DNA from: Peptostreptococcus equinus | Lineage (GTDB): Bacteria > Bacillota > Clostridia > Peptostreptococcales > Peptostreptococcaceae | NCBI RefSeq assembly: GCF_027125355.1 | Contig: NZ_CP114052.1 | Span: forward strand, 558,001-622,000 | Direction: 5' to 3' | Length of the DNA: 64,000 nt | Shown here: positions 9,190 to 16,389 of the stretch, piece by piece | How the letters are laid out: every line of letters begins with the position of its first letter | Position numbering within the stretch: the stretch's first letter is position 1 | The notes under the pieces: generated by a model | What the model was told of the DNA's origin: nothing | The model's database searches: none | Seen by the model: the letters and a program-made list of their open reading frames with translations, nothing else | Position numbers and translations under genes: made by a program

Positions 9190-9307
9190 ATAAAGCGTTT
9201 GCATTGCAGTATAAACTTGACAACTTAATTAATTAAAATTATAATTATAATATAAATTAAAAAAAAAAGTATTTGAACTTTTTTTTGGATTTATATTATA
9301 ATTATAA
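9190..9307 (+). promoter_or_regulatory. brnQ promoter region: consensus promoter overlapping a long inverted repeat
   Basis: TTGACA (9217-9222), a 17-base spacer and TATAAT (9240-9245) form a perfect consensus promoter. The -10 box lies inside the left arm of a 19-base perfect inverted repeat (9239-9257 against 9289-9307), with A-run/T-run pairing extending it inward. A weak cre-like sequence ATAAAGCGTTTGCA (9190-9203) sits just upstream. The repeat could be an operator or a 5' leader hairpin; the brnQ ribosome-binding site follows 10 bases after it. Confidence 0.75.
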
Positions 9308-9329
9308 GTATTAATTGGAGGGGAAAATT

Positions 9330-10619
9330 ATGAATAACAAGGGTAGTGTAAAAGATACACTTACGTTTGGTTTCGCGTTATTCGCGATGTTTTTCGGGGC
9401 TGGAAATTTAATATTTCCACCATACTTAGGTATAATCTCAGGACCAAAGTGGTTCACAGGATTTGCTGGATTTACTTTTGCTGATGCAGGACTTGCTTTA
9501 TTAGCAGTTATAGCTATTGCTTACTGTAACGGTAATATTATGGAATTATTTGAAAAGATAGGTAAGTGGCCAGCAATTATTTTGAGTTTTGCTGATATTA
9601 TGTGTGTTGGTCCTTTACTAGTAATACCTAGAACAGGTGCTACAACTTATGAAATGGGTATAATGCCACTAGCGGGAAAGGGACTTCCTATTATAGTAGT
9701 GGTAGTGATATTCTTCCTACTAACATTTTTCCTAACTGTTAGACCTTCAAAGGTTATCGACATAGTTGGACAGTTCTTAACACCAGTTCTAATTATAGCC
9801 TTATCAGTTATAATAATTAAGGGTGTAGTTTCACCACTTGGTACACCAATGTCTAAGCCAATGATTGAAAATATATTCCAAAGAGGAATTATGGATGGCT
9901 ATCAGACAATGGACTGTTTCGTATCAATAGCAGTTGGATCAGTATTAATGCTTACACTTGCAAATAAAGGATATTCAGATTCAAAACAGCAGATTGCTTT
10001 ATTAATAAAAGCTGGTATAATAGCATGTGTAGGTTTAGGTCTAATATATGGTGGTCTTACTTATTTAGGGTCAACAGTATCAAAAGTATATGGAATGGAT
10101 GTACAGCAGTCTCAAGTTATAGTTAATATAACTCAAAGTCTATTGGGTAATACTGGTAAGGTAATTCTTGCTATAGCTGTTTCACTTGCATGTTTGACTA
10201 CTTCAATAGGTTTAACTTCTGCAACAGCAGAATATTTAACAGCATTATTTAACAATAAAATAAGCTATGCTAAGGTAGTAGCTATAGTTTGTGTATTTGC
10301 AACTGCTGCAGCGTCAATGGGTGTTAGCGGATTAGTTAAAATAGCAAATCCAATACTTGCTATAGTTTACCCACCAACAATAGTATTGATAGTATTAGTA
10401 TTCTTTAAGAATAAGATCAAAAATGATAATGTTTATAAATTTGCTGCCTTATTCGCAGTAATAATAAGTGCACTTACTCTACTATCAACAAGTGTACCAG
10501 CATTTGGATTTGTAAATAGTCTGCCACTTGCGCCAATTGGATTTAACTGGGTTGTGCCAACTATAATAGGTGGTATAATTGGTAATTTTGTAGGGGCATC
10601 AAATAAAAAAGTTGCATAA
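9330..10619 (+). CDS. brnQ: Branched-chain amino acid:cation symporter (LIVCS family)
   Basis: 429-aa polytopic membrane protein, about 12 hydrophobic helices, importing Leu/Ile/Val with Na+ or H+. The N-terminal GFALFAMFFGAGNLIFPP block is the BrnQ signature; KPMIENIFQRGIMDGYQTMD and ACLTTSIGLTSATAEY are also typical. The start ATG 9330 follows GGAGGGG by 5 bases; an in-frame TTG at 9315 has no such site. A hairpin and a strong terminator follow, so it is monocistronic. Its very strong promoter with overlapping repeat suggests tight regulation, as expected for a nutrient transporter. Confidence 0.95.
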   Translation: MNNKGSVKDTLTFGFALFAMFFGAGNLIFPPYLGIISGPKWFTGFAGFTFADAGLALLAVIAIAYCNGNIMELFEKIGKWPAIILSFADIMCVGPLLVIPRTGATTYEMGIMPLAGKGLPIIVVVVIFFLLTFFLTVRPSKVIDIVGQFLTPVLIIALSVIIIKGVVSPLGTPMSKPMIENIFQRGIMDGYQTMDCFVSIAVGSVLMLTLANKGYSDSKQQIALLIKAGIIACVGLGLIYGGLTYLGSTVSKVYGMDVQQSQVIVNITQSLLGNTGKVILAIAVSLACLTTSIGLTSATAEYLTALFNNKISYAKVVAIVCVFATAAASMGVSGLVKIANPILAIVYPPTIVLIVLVFFKNKIKNDNVYKFAALFAVIISALTLLSTSVPAFGFVNSLPLAPIGFNWVVPTIIGGIIGNFVGASNKKVA

Positions 10620-10637
10620 TATAAAAAGTAAATATTA

Positions 10638-10704
10638 GTGAATAGTTTGACTATTCACAGAAATGGGGATATAATTAACATAAGAAAATTATATCCCTTT
10701 TTTT
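10638..10704 (+). terminator. Two hairpins after brnQ, the second an intrinsic terminator
   Basis: GTGAATAGT-TTG-ACTATTCAC (10638-10658, perfect 9-bp stem), then GGGATATAATT / AATTATATCCC (10666-10697) followed by seven T. The second is a standard terminator; the first may protect the mRNA 3' end. Confidence 0.88.
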
Positions 10705-10734
10705 ATAAAGAGAAATAGTAGAGGAGGCGTTATT

Positions 10735-11139
10735 ATGAAAAAAATATTAGTACCAATTGATGGAACAGAAAGGAGTATGCACTCTTTAGATTTCATTAAG
10801 GAAATATACAGACCTGAAGACGTAGAAATTGAAATTATAAACGTTAAAGAATTGGTTTTTGTTGACGGAATTGATATGGGAGATGAAATAAAGGCATCTT
10901 CTGAATTTGGAAAACAATTGTTAGAAAGAGCTAGACAAAAATTATCAGGATATGAAGTTAATTTATACTTTACTTTTGGATATGCTGGTGATGAGATTAT
11001 ACGTAAATCTCAAGAAGATAATATTGATATTATAGTTATGACTAAGTCTACAAAGAAGGGGTTAACTAGATTGATTGGATCTTGTACATCTTATGTACTT
11101 AGAAATGCAAATTGTATAGTAATGATAGTACCAGAATAG
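10735..11139 (+). CDS. Universal stress protein (UspA family); prophage integration target
   Basis: 134 aa single Usp domain. MKKILVPIDGTERSMHSLDF is the usual N-terminus and the C-terminal GLTRLIGSCTSYVLRNANC segment matches the ATP-binding G-X9-G-S loop and final strand. GGAGG lies 7 bases before the ATG. The last five codons overlap the 14-bp attachment core: the prophage restores the frame and supplies a TAG stop, while the displaced chromosomal copy of the core at attR reads on to TAA. The gene is therefore intact after integration. Stress role is known for the family only. Confidence 0.9.
   Translation: MKKILVPIDGTERSMHSLDFIKEIYRPEDVEIEIINVKELVFVDGIDMGDEIKASSEFGKQLLERARQKLSGYEVNLYFTFGYAGDEIIRKSQEDNIDIIVMTKSTKKGLTRLIGSCTSYVLRNANCIVMIVPE
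11125..11138 (+). repeat. attL core (14-bp direct repeat)
   Basis: ATAGTACCAGAATA, identical to 51196-51209. It covers the last codons of the universal stress gene, beside the integrase gene, as expected for a site-specific recombination crossover. Confidence 0.88.
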
Positions 11140-11149
11140 GTACATATTT

Positions 11150-11189
11150 AAGTGAACTTGTTGCAAATCAACAGGTTCACTTATTTTTT
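11150..11189 (+). terminator. Phage-supplied terminator after the universal stress gene
   Basis: A 14-bp stem (AAGTGAACTTGTTG against CAACAGGTTCACTT, one G-T pair), loop CAAAT, then a T-rich run. It lies on the prophage side of attL, so the prophage brings a replacement terminator for its target gene; the original one is now beyond attR (51228-51263). Confidence 0.85.
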
Positions 11190-12257
11190 ATTTTCGTTTG
11201 GCGTAAAAATGGCGTTATTTAATTTATTTACAATTTCTGTCTTTTTGTTTGGATATAGATGCCCATAAGTATTCCAAGTGGTATCTACTTTTTCGTGTCC
11301 TAATCTATCCGCTAAGGTCATTACATTTATATCTAAATTTATTAATAAGCTTGCGTGAGAATGTCTAAAATCATGTATTCTTATTTGTGGTAAGCCAGCT
11401 TCATTCGCATATCTTTTTTTAGCATTATCTAATTTACTTTTTGAGAATGTAAAAACTCTATCATCATCTTCAACACCATATATTGTAGATATATATACTT
11501 TTAACATATCCATAATAGTCTTGGGCATACCTATAACGCGATTTCCTTTTTTTGTCTTAGGGGGATTTAGGTATTCAACTTGTTTTATAACTACATATGT
11601 TTTTGATATGGAAATTGTATTATTTTCAAAATCAAAATCACTAGGTGTTAATGCAAAAAACTCACCTATTCTGATACCACTATAAAATAATATCATAAAA
11701 GCTAATTTGTATTCTTCACTATCAGCATAACTTATAAATTCATTAAACTGTTCTAAAGTCCAAAACTTCATTTCATCGGCTTTACTTTTGCCTATTGTTC
11801 CAGCCAACTTTACGGGGTTATTTTGTAGCCCATAGTAAGAAACAGCATAATTCATAACAGCACTTAATTGATTATTAACTGTCTTAGTAAATGTGTTAGA
11901 GAAATTATGATCTAATATTTCATTTTGCCATTTTCTAACAACGATTGGCGATATTTCTTTAATTGGCATATCGGAGAAGAATGGTGTTACATGCTTTCTT
12001 AAGACGTATGATTTATTTTCTAGTGTGGATTGTCTTATTCTATTCTTCATGTCCTCTAAATAAGCTTCTACGAGGTTAGAAAAGGTAATATCTGTAGTTG
12101 GGTTAAGGCTGTTTAGAAAATTCCTTTCCCATTCCTGAGCTTCTTTTTTTGTATCAAAACCTCTTTTTTGCTTTCTTGCTGATTTGCCAGTTACGGGGTC
12201 TTTATAAGACAATTGAACTCTCCACTTACGTGCTTTGTTTTCATCCTTTAAAACCAT
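11181..12257 (-). CDS. int: Tyrosine recombinase, phage integrase
   Basis: 358 aa, catalyses integration at the universal stress gene. Residues 1-50 (WRVQLSYKDPVTGKSARKQK) form an AP2-like arm-binding domain, 55-150 a SAM-like core-binding domain, and 165-350 the catalytic domain with Arg in YSGIRIGE, the HDFRHSH box, GHEKVDTTWNTYGH and the nucleophile Tyr in that last motif. AAGGAG stands 8 bases before the ATG. It sits directly inside attL and its stop overlaps the terminator stem. Candidate arm sites lie at 11198-11216, within its own 3' end, and at 51076-51094. Confidence 0.96.
   Translation of the reverse strand: MVLKDENKARKWRVQLSYKDPVTGKSARKQKRGFDTKKEAQEWERNFLNSLNPTTDITFSNLVEAYLEDMKNRIRQSTLENKSYVLRKHVTPFFSDMPIKEISPIVVRKWQNEILDHNFSNTFTKTVNNQLSAVMNYAVSYYGLQNNPVKLAGTIGKSKADEMKFWTLEQFNEFISYADSEEYKLAFMILFYSGIRIGEFFALTPSDFDFENNTISISKTYVVIKQVEYLNPPKTKKGNRVIGMPKTIMDMLKVYISTIYGVEDDDRVFTFSKSKLDNAKKRYANEAGLPQIRIHDFRHSHASLLINLDINVMTLADRLGHEKVDTTWNTYGHLYPNKKTEIVNKLNNAIFTPNENKK
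11198..11216 (+). repeat. Candidate left integrase arm sites (11-bp spaced TTGGCG pair)
   Basis: TTGGCGTA at 11198 and ATGGCGTT at 11209 are direct repeats one 11-bp turn apart, 60 bases inside attL. A matching pair TTGGCGCA x2, also 11 bp apart, lies 102 bases inside attR. Confidence 0.5.
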
Positions 12258-12327
12258 TGTATTATCTCCTTATTTACTGTATAATTGTATTAGAAAAAGA
12301 CACACTTATAGTGCGTTAATTCTTGGT

Positions 12328-12397
12328 AAGAAGTAGTGAGGTCGCCAAACTTTCAACTACTTCTTTTTTTATTGAACTATTGGGAATTTCCCAATAG
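12328..12397. other. Hairpins between integrase and the SHOCT gene
   Basis: 12328-12370 is a plus-strand terminator shape (AAGAAGTAGT against ACTACTTCTT, 18-base loop, seven T) with no plus-strand gene before it. 12377-12397 is a near-perfect 21-base palindrome (CTATTGGGAA-T-TTCCCAATAG) just after the minus-strand stop at 12402. The first may end an antisense transcript over the integrase promoter. Confidence 0.5.
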
Positions 12398-12401
12398 ATA
12401 G

Positions 12402-13385
12402 TTATATCCCTAACAATTCTTTTTTCTTTAAATCGAACTCTTCTTGAGTGATAATGCCCTCATCAAGTAATGCTTTAAAACTTCTTATTTCATCAGCTGA
12501 ACTAATATTAGTTGGCTGTGGAGTATTTTCAATTTCATCTTTAATTCTCTCAAATACAGAAATACAATTTTGTACATTCTCAGTTGCTTCTACATATATT
12601 CTTGATCTAGCTTTAGTTTTCATAAATAAGAACGGTACTTTAATAGTTGGTAAATTTGTATTTTTCATATTTATTAGAATATCTAATGATAAAATCTCTT
12701 TTTTTGTTTTTTTCTTACTTGTTACTGCGCCGACAACAGCTCCGACGCCACCAAAAGCTATACCGCCAATAGTTGCTCTACCTAGACCACCTGAAGTTAT
12801 TTCATCACCATCTTCTAAAACCTTATAGGATAGAATATCACTAAATTTATAATACTCATGTATAGTGTCTTTTGTAAACCCTCTAAATACTGGAGTTGAA
12901 ACCCTAAAAACTTTGTTATCAAAATCAAAAGCTAACAAGCCATACGATTGAGAAGTGTTAAATATATCATCGTAAGAATCCATTTTTTCAACTGTAGATA
13001 TTTTATCTTTCACTGATTGAATAGTCATAGTATTTCTAGCGTTAGAAATCGCTTTAGGATTATAACCGGTAGCTTTAGAGATACAATCACCACAAACTTT
13101 TCCATCAATCACCTTAAATGAAGGCTTATTAAGACCGCAAACTGGACAAATTTTATCTGGTGTAAGTGTTGATAGGTTACGTTCTTTAGTTTGTTGAGTT
13201 ATTTCACCTATAGCCTTTCTGCATTGTTCTACAGTTGGATTTTTAATACCCATTCTATGTTGAATATTTTCAATTGAAAACTTATTCAAACAATCAACAC
13301 AGATATTTCCGTCTGGGGCACTTTTAATACTTTTATTTGACTTGCCACAAACATCACATTTTCCTTTTTTACCAAATAATCCCAT
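12402..13385 (-). CDS. Zinc-ribbon (DUF4428-like) protein with C-terminal SHOCT motif; lysogenic cargo
   Basis: 327 aa. Two zinc-ribbon-like pieces, CDVCGKSNKS...CVDC (residues 10-34) and CPVCGLNKPS...CGDC (about 81-103), resemble DUF4428; the middle (about 195-225) is Gly-rich and hydrophobic (GGLGRATIGGIAFGGVGAVVGAV), possibly membrane-associated. The last 30 residues (IRSFKALLDEGIITQEEFDLKKKELL) are a classic SHOCT oligomerisation motif. It lies between integrase and repressor, a slot commonly used for genes expressed in the lysogen. Function unknown; superinfection exclusion or regulation are guesses. Confidence 0.7.
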   Translation of the reverse strand: MGLFGKKGKCDVCGKSNKSIKSAPDGNICVDCLNKFSIENIQHRMGIKNPTVEQCRKAIGEITQQTKERNLSTLTPDKICPVCGLNKPSFKVIDGKVCGDCISKATGYNPKAISNARNTMTIQSVKDKISTVEKMDSYDDIFNTSQSYGLLAFDFDNKVFRVSTPVFRGFTKDTIHEYYKFSDILSYKVLEDGDEITSGGLGRATIGGIAFGGVGAVVGAVTSKKKTKKEILSLDILINMKNTNLPTIKVPFLFMKTKARSRIYVEATENVQNCISVFERIKDEIENTPQPTNISSADEIRSFKALLDEGIITQEEFDLKKKELLGI

Positions 13386-13402
13386 TTTTTATCCCCCCTA
13401 AA

Positions 13403-13573
13403 TTATACATATATGCTTGATGCAATTTTATTTATAATCAATAAAGCTATTCCGATAATTATAACAATAATAGATGCCTTAACACCAATTTTAATTATAA
13501 AAGAGAATAGATTTATAATTCCGCAAACAATCATAACTATTGCTACTAAAAATATTAAACCGAATATTCCCAT
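13403..13573 (-). CDS. 56-aa hydrophobic membrane protein in the lysogeny region
   Basis: ATG on the minus strand at 13573 preceded by a perfect AGGAGG 7 bases away. The product (MGIFGLIFLVAIVMIVCG... ending ASSIYV) is almost entirely Ile/Val/Leu with two probable transmembrane segments (residues 3-27 and 33-50) and an intervening Lys. It lies between the CI-like gene and the SHOCT gene with 11- and 17-base gaps, so all three are probably one lysogenic transcript. Small membrane proteins in this position can block superinfection; that role is inference. Confidence 0.75.
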   Translation of the reverse strand: MGIFGLIFLVAIVMIVCGIINLFSFIIKIGVKASIIVIIIGIALLIINKIASSIYV

Positions 13574-13584
13574 ATTTATTCCTC

Positions 13585-14526
13585 CTAATTAATTGGTGTA
13601 AAGCTATCCACGACTTTACCAACTATATTGAAATACTTTCCGTTTTCTGGTGGTATTTCAATAATGATATTTTTATATGATTTGTTTATTGAAACTAGTC
13701 TAAATCTATCCCCATCATTATATAATTTCTTAACGTATGATTTTCCATCATAATCAATTACATACACATCTCCATTTACATTATCATATCCTGATTTTAC
13801 CAAAATTACATCTCCATCATTATATTTTGGATCCATACTGTCTCCAGTAACTAGAGTGGCAAAATCATACTCGTGTAAATCCGTTCTGTCCGTTGTATAA
13901 GGAATCTGTTCGTTGTCCGAGTATAAATACCCAACCCCAGCAGCAACTTTTTCTGTTACGTATACTGTTGTTAGTTCTCCAAAATAACGGTCATCAGATA
14001 ATTCCTGGAGTGTTTTTCTAACTTCACTAATTTCTATATTTATGCCCGCTATAGACTTAAGTTTTTGAATTCTTAATAAAGTATCCTCCATAGAATCATA
14101 TAACTCCGCAGGGTCCACATAGTAGACTTCATTCGTCTCAGTATTTTCTATTTGCATACTATCCACAATAAATTCGCCAAAATTGAAACTATCTGGGTCA
14201 AATTGATACCCTAAGTCTATAAGGGTATCAATAATTTTGTTTTTATATTTATTTTCCTTTAGTCTTTTTTCGTATTCATTTTCTACTATTTGGAAATTTA
14301 AAATCTCATCTATTGTGGTCTCGAAATAATCTGCAACTCTTTTTAGTGAAGTGACCTTGGGTGTTTCTGTATCTCTCTCCCATTTTGAAAGTTTTCCTTT
14401 AGTGAAATTTTCATCTGGATACAGTTTATTTAAATTTTCCGCTAGTTTTTCTAGTGTGAGTTCATGTAACAATCTAAAATGTTTTAACGCCCCACCTATT
14501 GAAATTTCTTGATTCAAGTTATTCAC
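13585..14526 (-). CDS. CI/LexA-like phage repressor (HTH_XRE plus S24 peptidase)
   Basis: 313 aa. The N-terminal XRE helix-turn-helix (residues 12-75: LTLEKLAENLN...TKGKLSKWERD) should bind the operators in the adjacent divergent region. The C-terminal S24 domain (about 190-313) contains Ser in TGDSMDPKYNDGD, Lys in KSYVKKLY, and an Ala-Gly cleavage candidate in VTEKVAAGVGYL, so RecA-stimulated self-cleavage is expected on DNA damage. The middle 80-180 is a longer linker than in lambda CI. It is transcribed away from the cro-like gene from a promoter overlapped by an operator. Confidence 0.93.
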   Translation of the reverse strand: MNNLNQEISIGGALKHFRLLHELTLEKLAENLNKLYPDENFTKGKLSKWERDTETPKVTSLKRVADYFETTIDEILNFQIVENEYEKRLKENKYKNKIIDTLIDLGYQFDPDSFNFGEFIVDSMQIENTETNEVYYVDPAELYDSMEDTLLRIQKLKSIAGINIEISEVRKTLQELSDDRYFGELTTVYVTEKVAAGVGYLYSDNEQIPYTTDRTDLHEYDFATLVTGDSMDPKYNDGDVILVKSGYDNVNGDVYVIDYDGKSYVKKLYNDGDRFRLVSINKSYKNIIIEIPPENGKYFNIVGKVVDSFTPIN

Positions 14527-14547
14527 GTCCTCTCTTATTATATTTAA

Positions 14548-14676
14548 ATTATATCATCTTTGTTTCGTATACGCAACATAAAAAGTTGCGATTTTGAAAA
14601 AAATTTAATTTATATATAAAAAAAGTATTGACTTCGAAACTTAAGGGAGATATAATTTAAGTATCGAAAACGAAAC
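14548..14676. promoter_or_regulatory. Divergent lysogeny/lytic control region with repeated operators
   Basis: Rightward promoter: TTGACT 14628-14633, 17 bases, TATAAT 14651-14656. Leftward (repressor) promoter on the minus strand: TTGCGT (14571-14576), 17 bases, TATAAT (14548-14553). Operator-like half-sites GTTTCG-N4-CGAAAC occur as GTTTCGTATACGCAAC (14562-14577, over the leftward -35), a weaker GTTGCGATTTTGAAAA (14585-14600) and GTATCGAAAACGAAAC (14661-14676, just after the rightward -10). A fourth copy lies at 14904-14919. Confidence 0.8.
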
Positions 14677-14692
14677 TAAAGGAGGTGAAAGT

Positions 14693-14896
14693 ATGATAGA
14701 GAATAAAAGATACGCGGTTTTAAAATCTATTCTTGTTAAAAAAGGTCTCTCTCAAGGAGAAATAGCGGACGGTATAGGTATGGATAGATCTACATTTAAT
14801 ATTAAAATCAATCGTCACGCAGGCAGAGATTTTACCCTTCAGGAAGCGCTTAGGATATCTAATCTGATTGATACCCCAATAGACGATTTTTTTTAA
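14693..14896 (+). CDS. Cro-like HTH_XRE regulator
   Basis: 67 aa, essentially one helix-turn-helix domain (KKGLSQGEIADGIGMDRSTFNIKINR). It is the first gene of the rightward early operon, with AGGAGGTGA 6 bases before its ATG, and lies immediately after the operator at 14661-14676. By position it is the Cro counterpart of the minus-strand repressor. Another operator copy sits just after its stop. Confidence 0.88.
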   Translation: MIENKRYAVLKSILVKKGLSQGEIADGIGMDRSTFNIKINRHAGRDFTLQEALRISNLIDTPIDDFF

Positions 14897-14903
14897 AAAT
14901 AAA

Positions 14904-14919
14904 GTATCGAAAACGAAAC
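14904..14919 (+). promoter_or_regulatory. Downstream operator copy
   Basis: GTATCGAAAACGAAAC is an exact 16-base copy of the operator at 14661-14676, placed between the cro-like stop and the next start codon. Repressor or Cro bound here could act as a roadblock or in looping. Confidence 0.7.
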
Positions 14920-14945
14920 ACGAAACAACAAGAGGTGAATTAGTT

Positions 14946-14984
14946 ATGGAATTTAGAAGATTTAATCTATTAACGGCAGCGTAG
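14946..14984 (+). pseudogene. Internally deleted copy of the 79-aa early gene at 15438
   Basis: Bases 14924-14968 match 15416-15460 almost exactly, including ribosome-binding site and start (ATGGAATTTAGAAGATTTAA), and the tail GTAGTAATACTTATTTA at 14981 matches the 3' end of the same gene (15660-15676). About 190 bases between are missing, leaving a 12-codon frame. It is the remnant of a tandem duplication. Confidence 0.8.
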
Positions 14985-15042
14985 TAATACTTATTTAAAT
15001 TTAATGAGGAATGAATTATTGAGAAGGAGAGGTAAAAGCAAT

Positions 15043-15141
15043 ATGAAAGAACTAGTAAACGAATTATTATCAGCAAATAGTTTTGAGGAAAGATTAGAGA
15101 TAGGAAAGAAAATAAGGTTAATGTTGGATGAAGTAGAATAG
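15043..15141 (+). CDS. 32-aa early protein resembling the C-terminus of the 114-aa HTH protein
   Basis: MKELVNELLSANSFEERLEI and so on, ending LMLDEVE. Its second half (FEERLEIGKKIRLML) matches FEERLKVGREIRIIL at the end of the protein at 16390-16734, while its first residues (MKEL) recall the antirepressor start at 15697. It follows the deleted gene copy at 14946 and has GGAGAGG 9 to 15 bases upstream. It may be a deletion fusion left by the same event, or a real micro-protein. Confidence 0.5.
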   Translation: MKELVNELLSANSFEERLEIGKKIRLMLDEVE

Positions 15142-15168
15142 ACCACACATAGTGGCCTATCAATAAGA

Positions 15169-15339
15169 TTACTTTCTAAGGTGTTTTAATTTTGGATATG
15201 CAATTTCAAACTTAGTTATAAGTTTAGATATTGTGTCGCGGTGAACTGAATTTACTGGTAAAGTTTCTAATATTTCCAACAAACAAAGGTAATATGTAAC
15301 ATCTTCGCCGGGGTCAAAGTTCAAAGCTAAATTTTCCAA
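15169..15339 (-). CDS. 56-aa minus-strand protein, unknown
   Basis: TTG start at 15339 with AAGGAGA 8 bases upstream, reading ENLALNFDPGEDVTYYLCLLE through KLKHLRK. It is not a known domain. The frame lies opposite to the early operon in the gap between the two gene copies, with a hairpin (ATAG.CCAC/GTGG.CTAT, 15138-15160) just after its stop. A real gene is likely from the ribosome-binding site and unbroken frame, but not proven. Confidence 0.5.
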   Translation of the reverse strand: MENLALNFDPGEDVTYYLCLLEILETLPVNSVHRDTISKLITKFEIAYPKLKHLRK

Positions 15340-15437
15340 GTGTATTATCTCCTTTCATAATATTTCAGTAGATACTGATAACTTTAGTATATCAAGTTGA
15401 TGGGAGAAAATAAAGAACAACAAGAGGTGAATTAATT

Positions 15438-15677
15438 ATGGAATTTAGAAGATTTAAATTATTAACAGATGATGAAAAACAAAAAGAAAGATTCTTAGAA
15501 CTTTGTGATGATAAGAATCTTTCAAGAGAGAATTTAAAACTTATTTGCGAGACTATAACTACTCATGAAATATTGCGTTGTGGTCCGTATGAAAAATACG
15601 GCATTCAGATAACCGAAAATAAATATTCAAATGAAAAAGTAGTTAGATCTCACAACGGTGTAGTAATACTTATTTAG
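15438..15677 (+). CDS. 79-aa early phage protein, unknown
   Basis: Acidic/basic mixed small protein (MEFRRFKLLTDDEKQKERF... ending NGVVILI), not recognised. AGAGGTGA before the ATG. A truncated duplicate lies at 14946-14984. It precedes the antirepressor gene by 19 bases and is presumably co-transcribed. Confidence 0.7.
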   Translation: MEFRRFKLLTDDEKQKERFLELCDDKNLSRENLKLICETITTHEILRCGPYEKYGIQITENKYSNEKVVRSHNGVVILI

Positions 15678-15696
15678 AAAGAGAGGTAATGAATAT

Positions 15697-16380
15697 TTGA
15701 AAGAGCTAATAAAAGTCGAAACAAACAAAAATAATGAACAAGTAGTAAGTGGTAGAGAACTTCATGAGAAATTAAACATTGATAGTAATTACACTACTTG
15801 GTTTAAGAGAATGTGTGAATATGGGTTTACTGAAAATGTTGATTTTATTGAACTTTGGAGCGATTCCAAAAATGGAAACGCTGTAAAATTTGAGGGCTCA
15901 GCACAAAGAATGAGTGCTAAAGGTTATGAAGTAGACCACATTCTAAAATTAGATATGGCTAAAGAAATATCTATGATACAGAGGTCTGAAATAGGTAAAA
16001 AGATCAGACAATACTTTATTGAAGTAGAAAAGAAATTTAGAAACCCTAAGCCAATGTCAGTGCCTGAACAATTACTTGCACAGGCTAAGTTAATGGTTGA
16101 GATGGATGAGAGAATAACATCAACTGAGGATAGTGTAAAAAGATTAGAACATAATATCAGAAGAAACGTAACTAATGATCATGTAACAGTTATTGCTTAC
16201 ACTAATCTAAATAATATTAATCCTAAATCGTATAACTCATCAGTAGTCGGTAGAAAAGCGTCCAAGATGTGTAGAGATGAAAACCTATTAATAGGTAAAG
16301 TCGTGGATAGTAAGTATGGTTATATAAACACATACCCATCTAATGTACTTGATAGAGTTTTTAAGAGTATGAATCTGTAG
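15697..16380 (+). CDS. Phage antirepressor, AntA/AntB N-domain plus C-terminal DNA-binding-like region
   Basis: 227 aa, TTG start with AGAGAGG 9 bases upstream. Residues 1-115 form the AntA domain (VSGRELHEKLNIDSNYTTWF...SAKGYEVDHILKLDMAKEIS). The C-terminal part (about 150-227, NVTNDHVTVIAY...SVVGRKASKMCRDENL) resembles ORF6C/KilA-C-type modules. Such proteins counteract the phage repressor during induction. Located in the early operon just after the Cro-like region, as usual. Confidence 0.88.
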   Translation: MKELIKVETNKNNEQVVSGRELHEKLNIDSNYTTWFKRMCEYGFTENVDFIELWSDSKNGNAVKFEGSAQRMSAKGYEVDHILKLDMAKEISMIQRSEIGKKIRQYFIEVEKKFRNPKPMSVPEQLLAQAKLMVEMDERITSTEDSVKRLEHNIRRNVTNDHVTVIAYTNLNNINPKSYNSSVVGRKASKMCRDENLLIGKVVDSKYGYINTYPSNVLDRVFKSMNL

Positions 16381-16389
16381 GAGGTAATT

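Noticed and set aside
9315-9329. Upstream TTG start for brnQ
   Set aside because: It overlaps the GGAGGGG site that fits the ATG at 9330, and the usual BrnQ N-terminus begins there.
12448-12828. 126-codon plus-strand frame
   Set aside because: Entirely antisense to the zinc-ribbon/SHOCT gene, which has recognisable domains and a ribosome-binding site.
14720-15163. 147-codon minus-strand frame opposite the cro-like gene
   Set aside because: Antisense to a clear HTH gene and an operator, no ribosome-binding site, hydrophobic composition typical of the complement of A/T-rich coding DNA.
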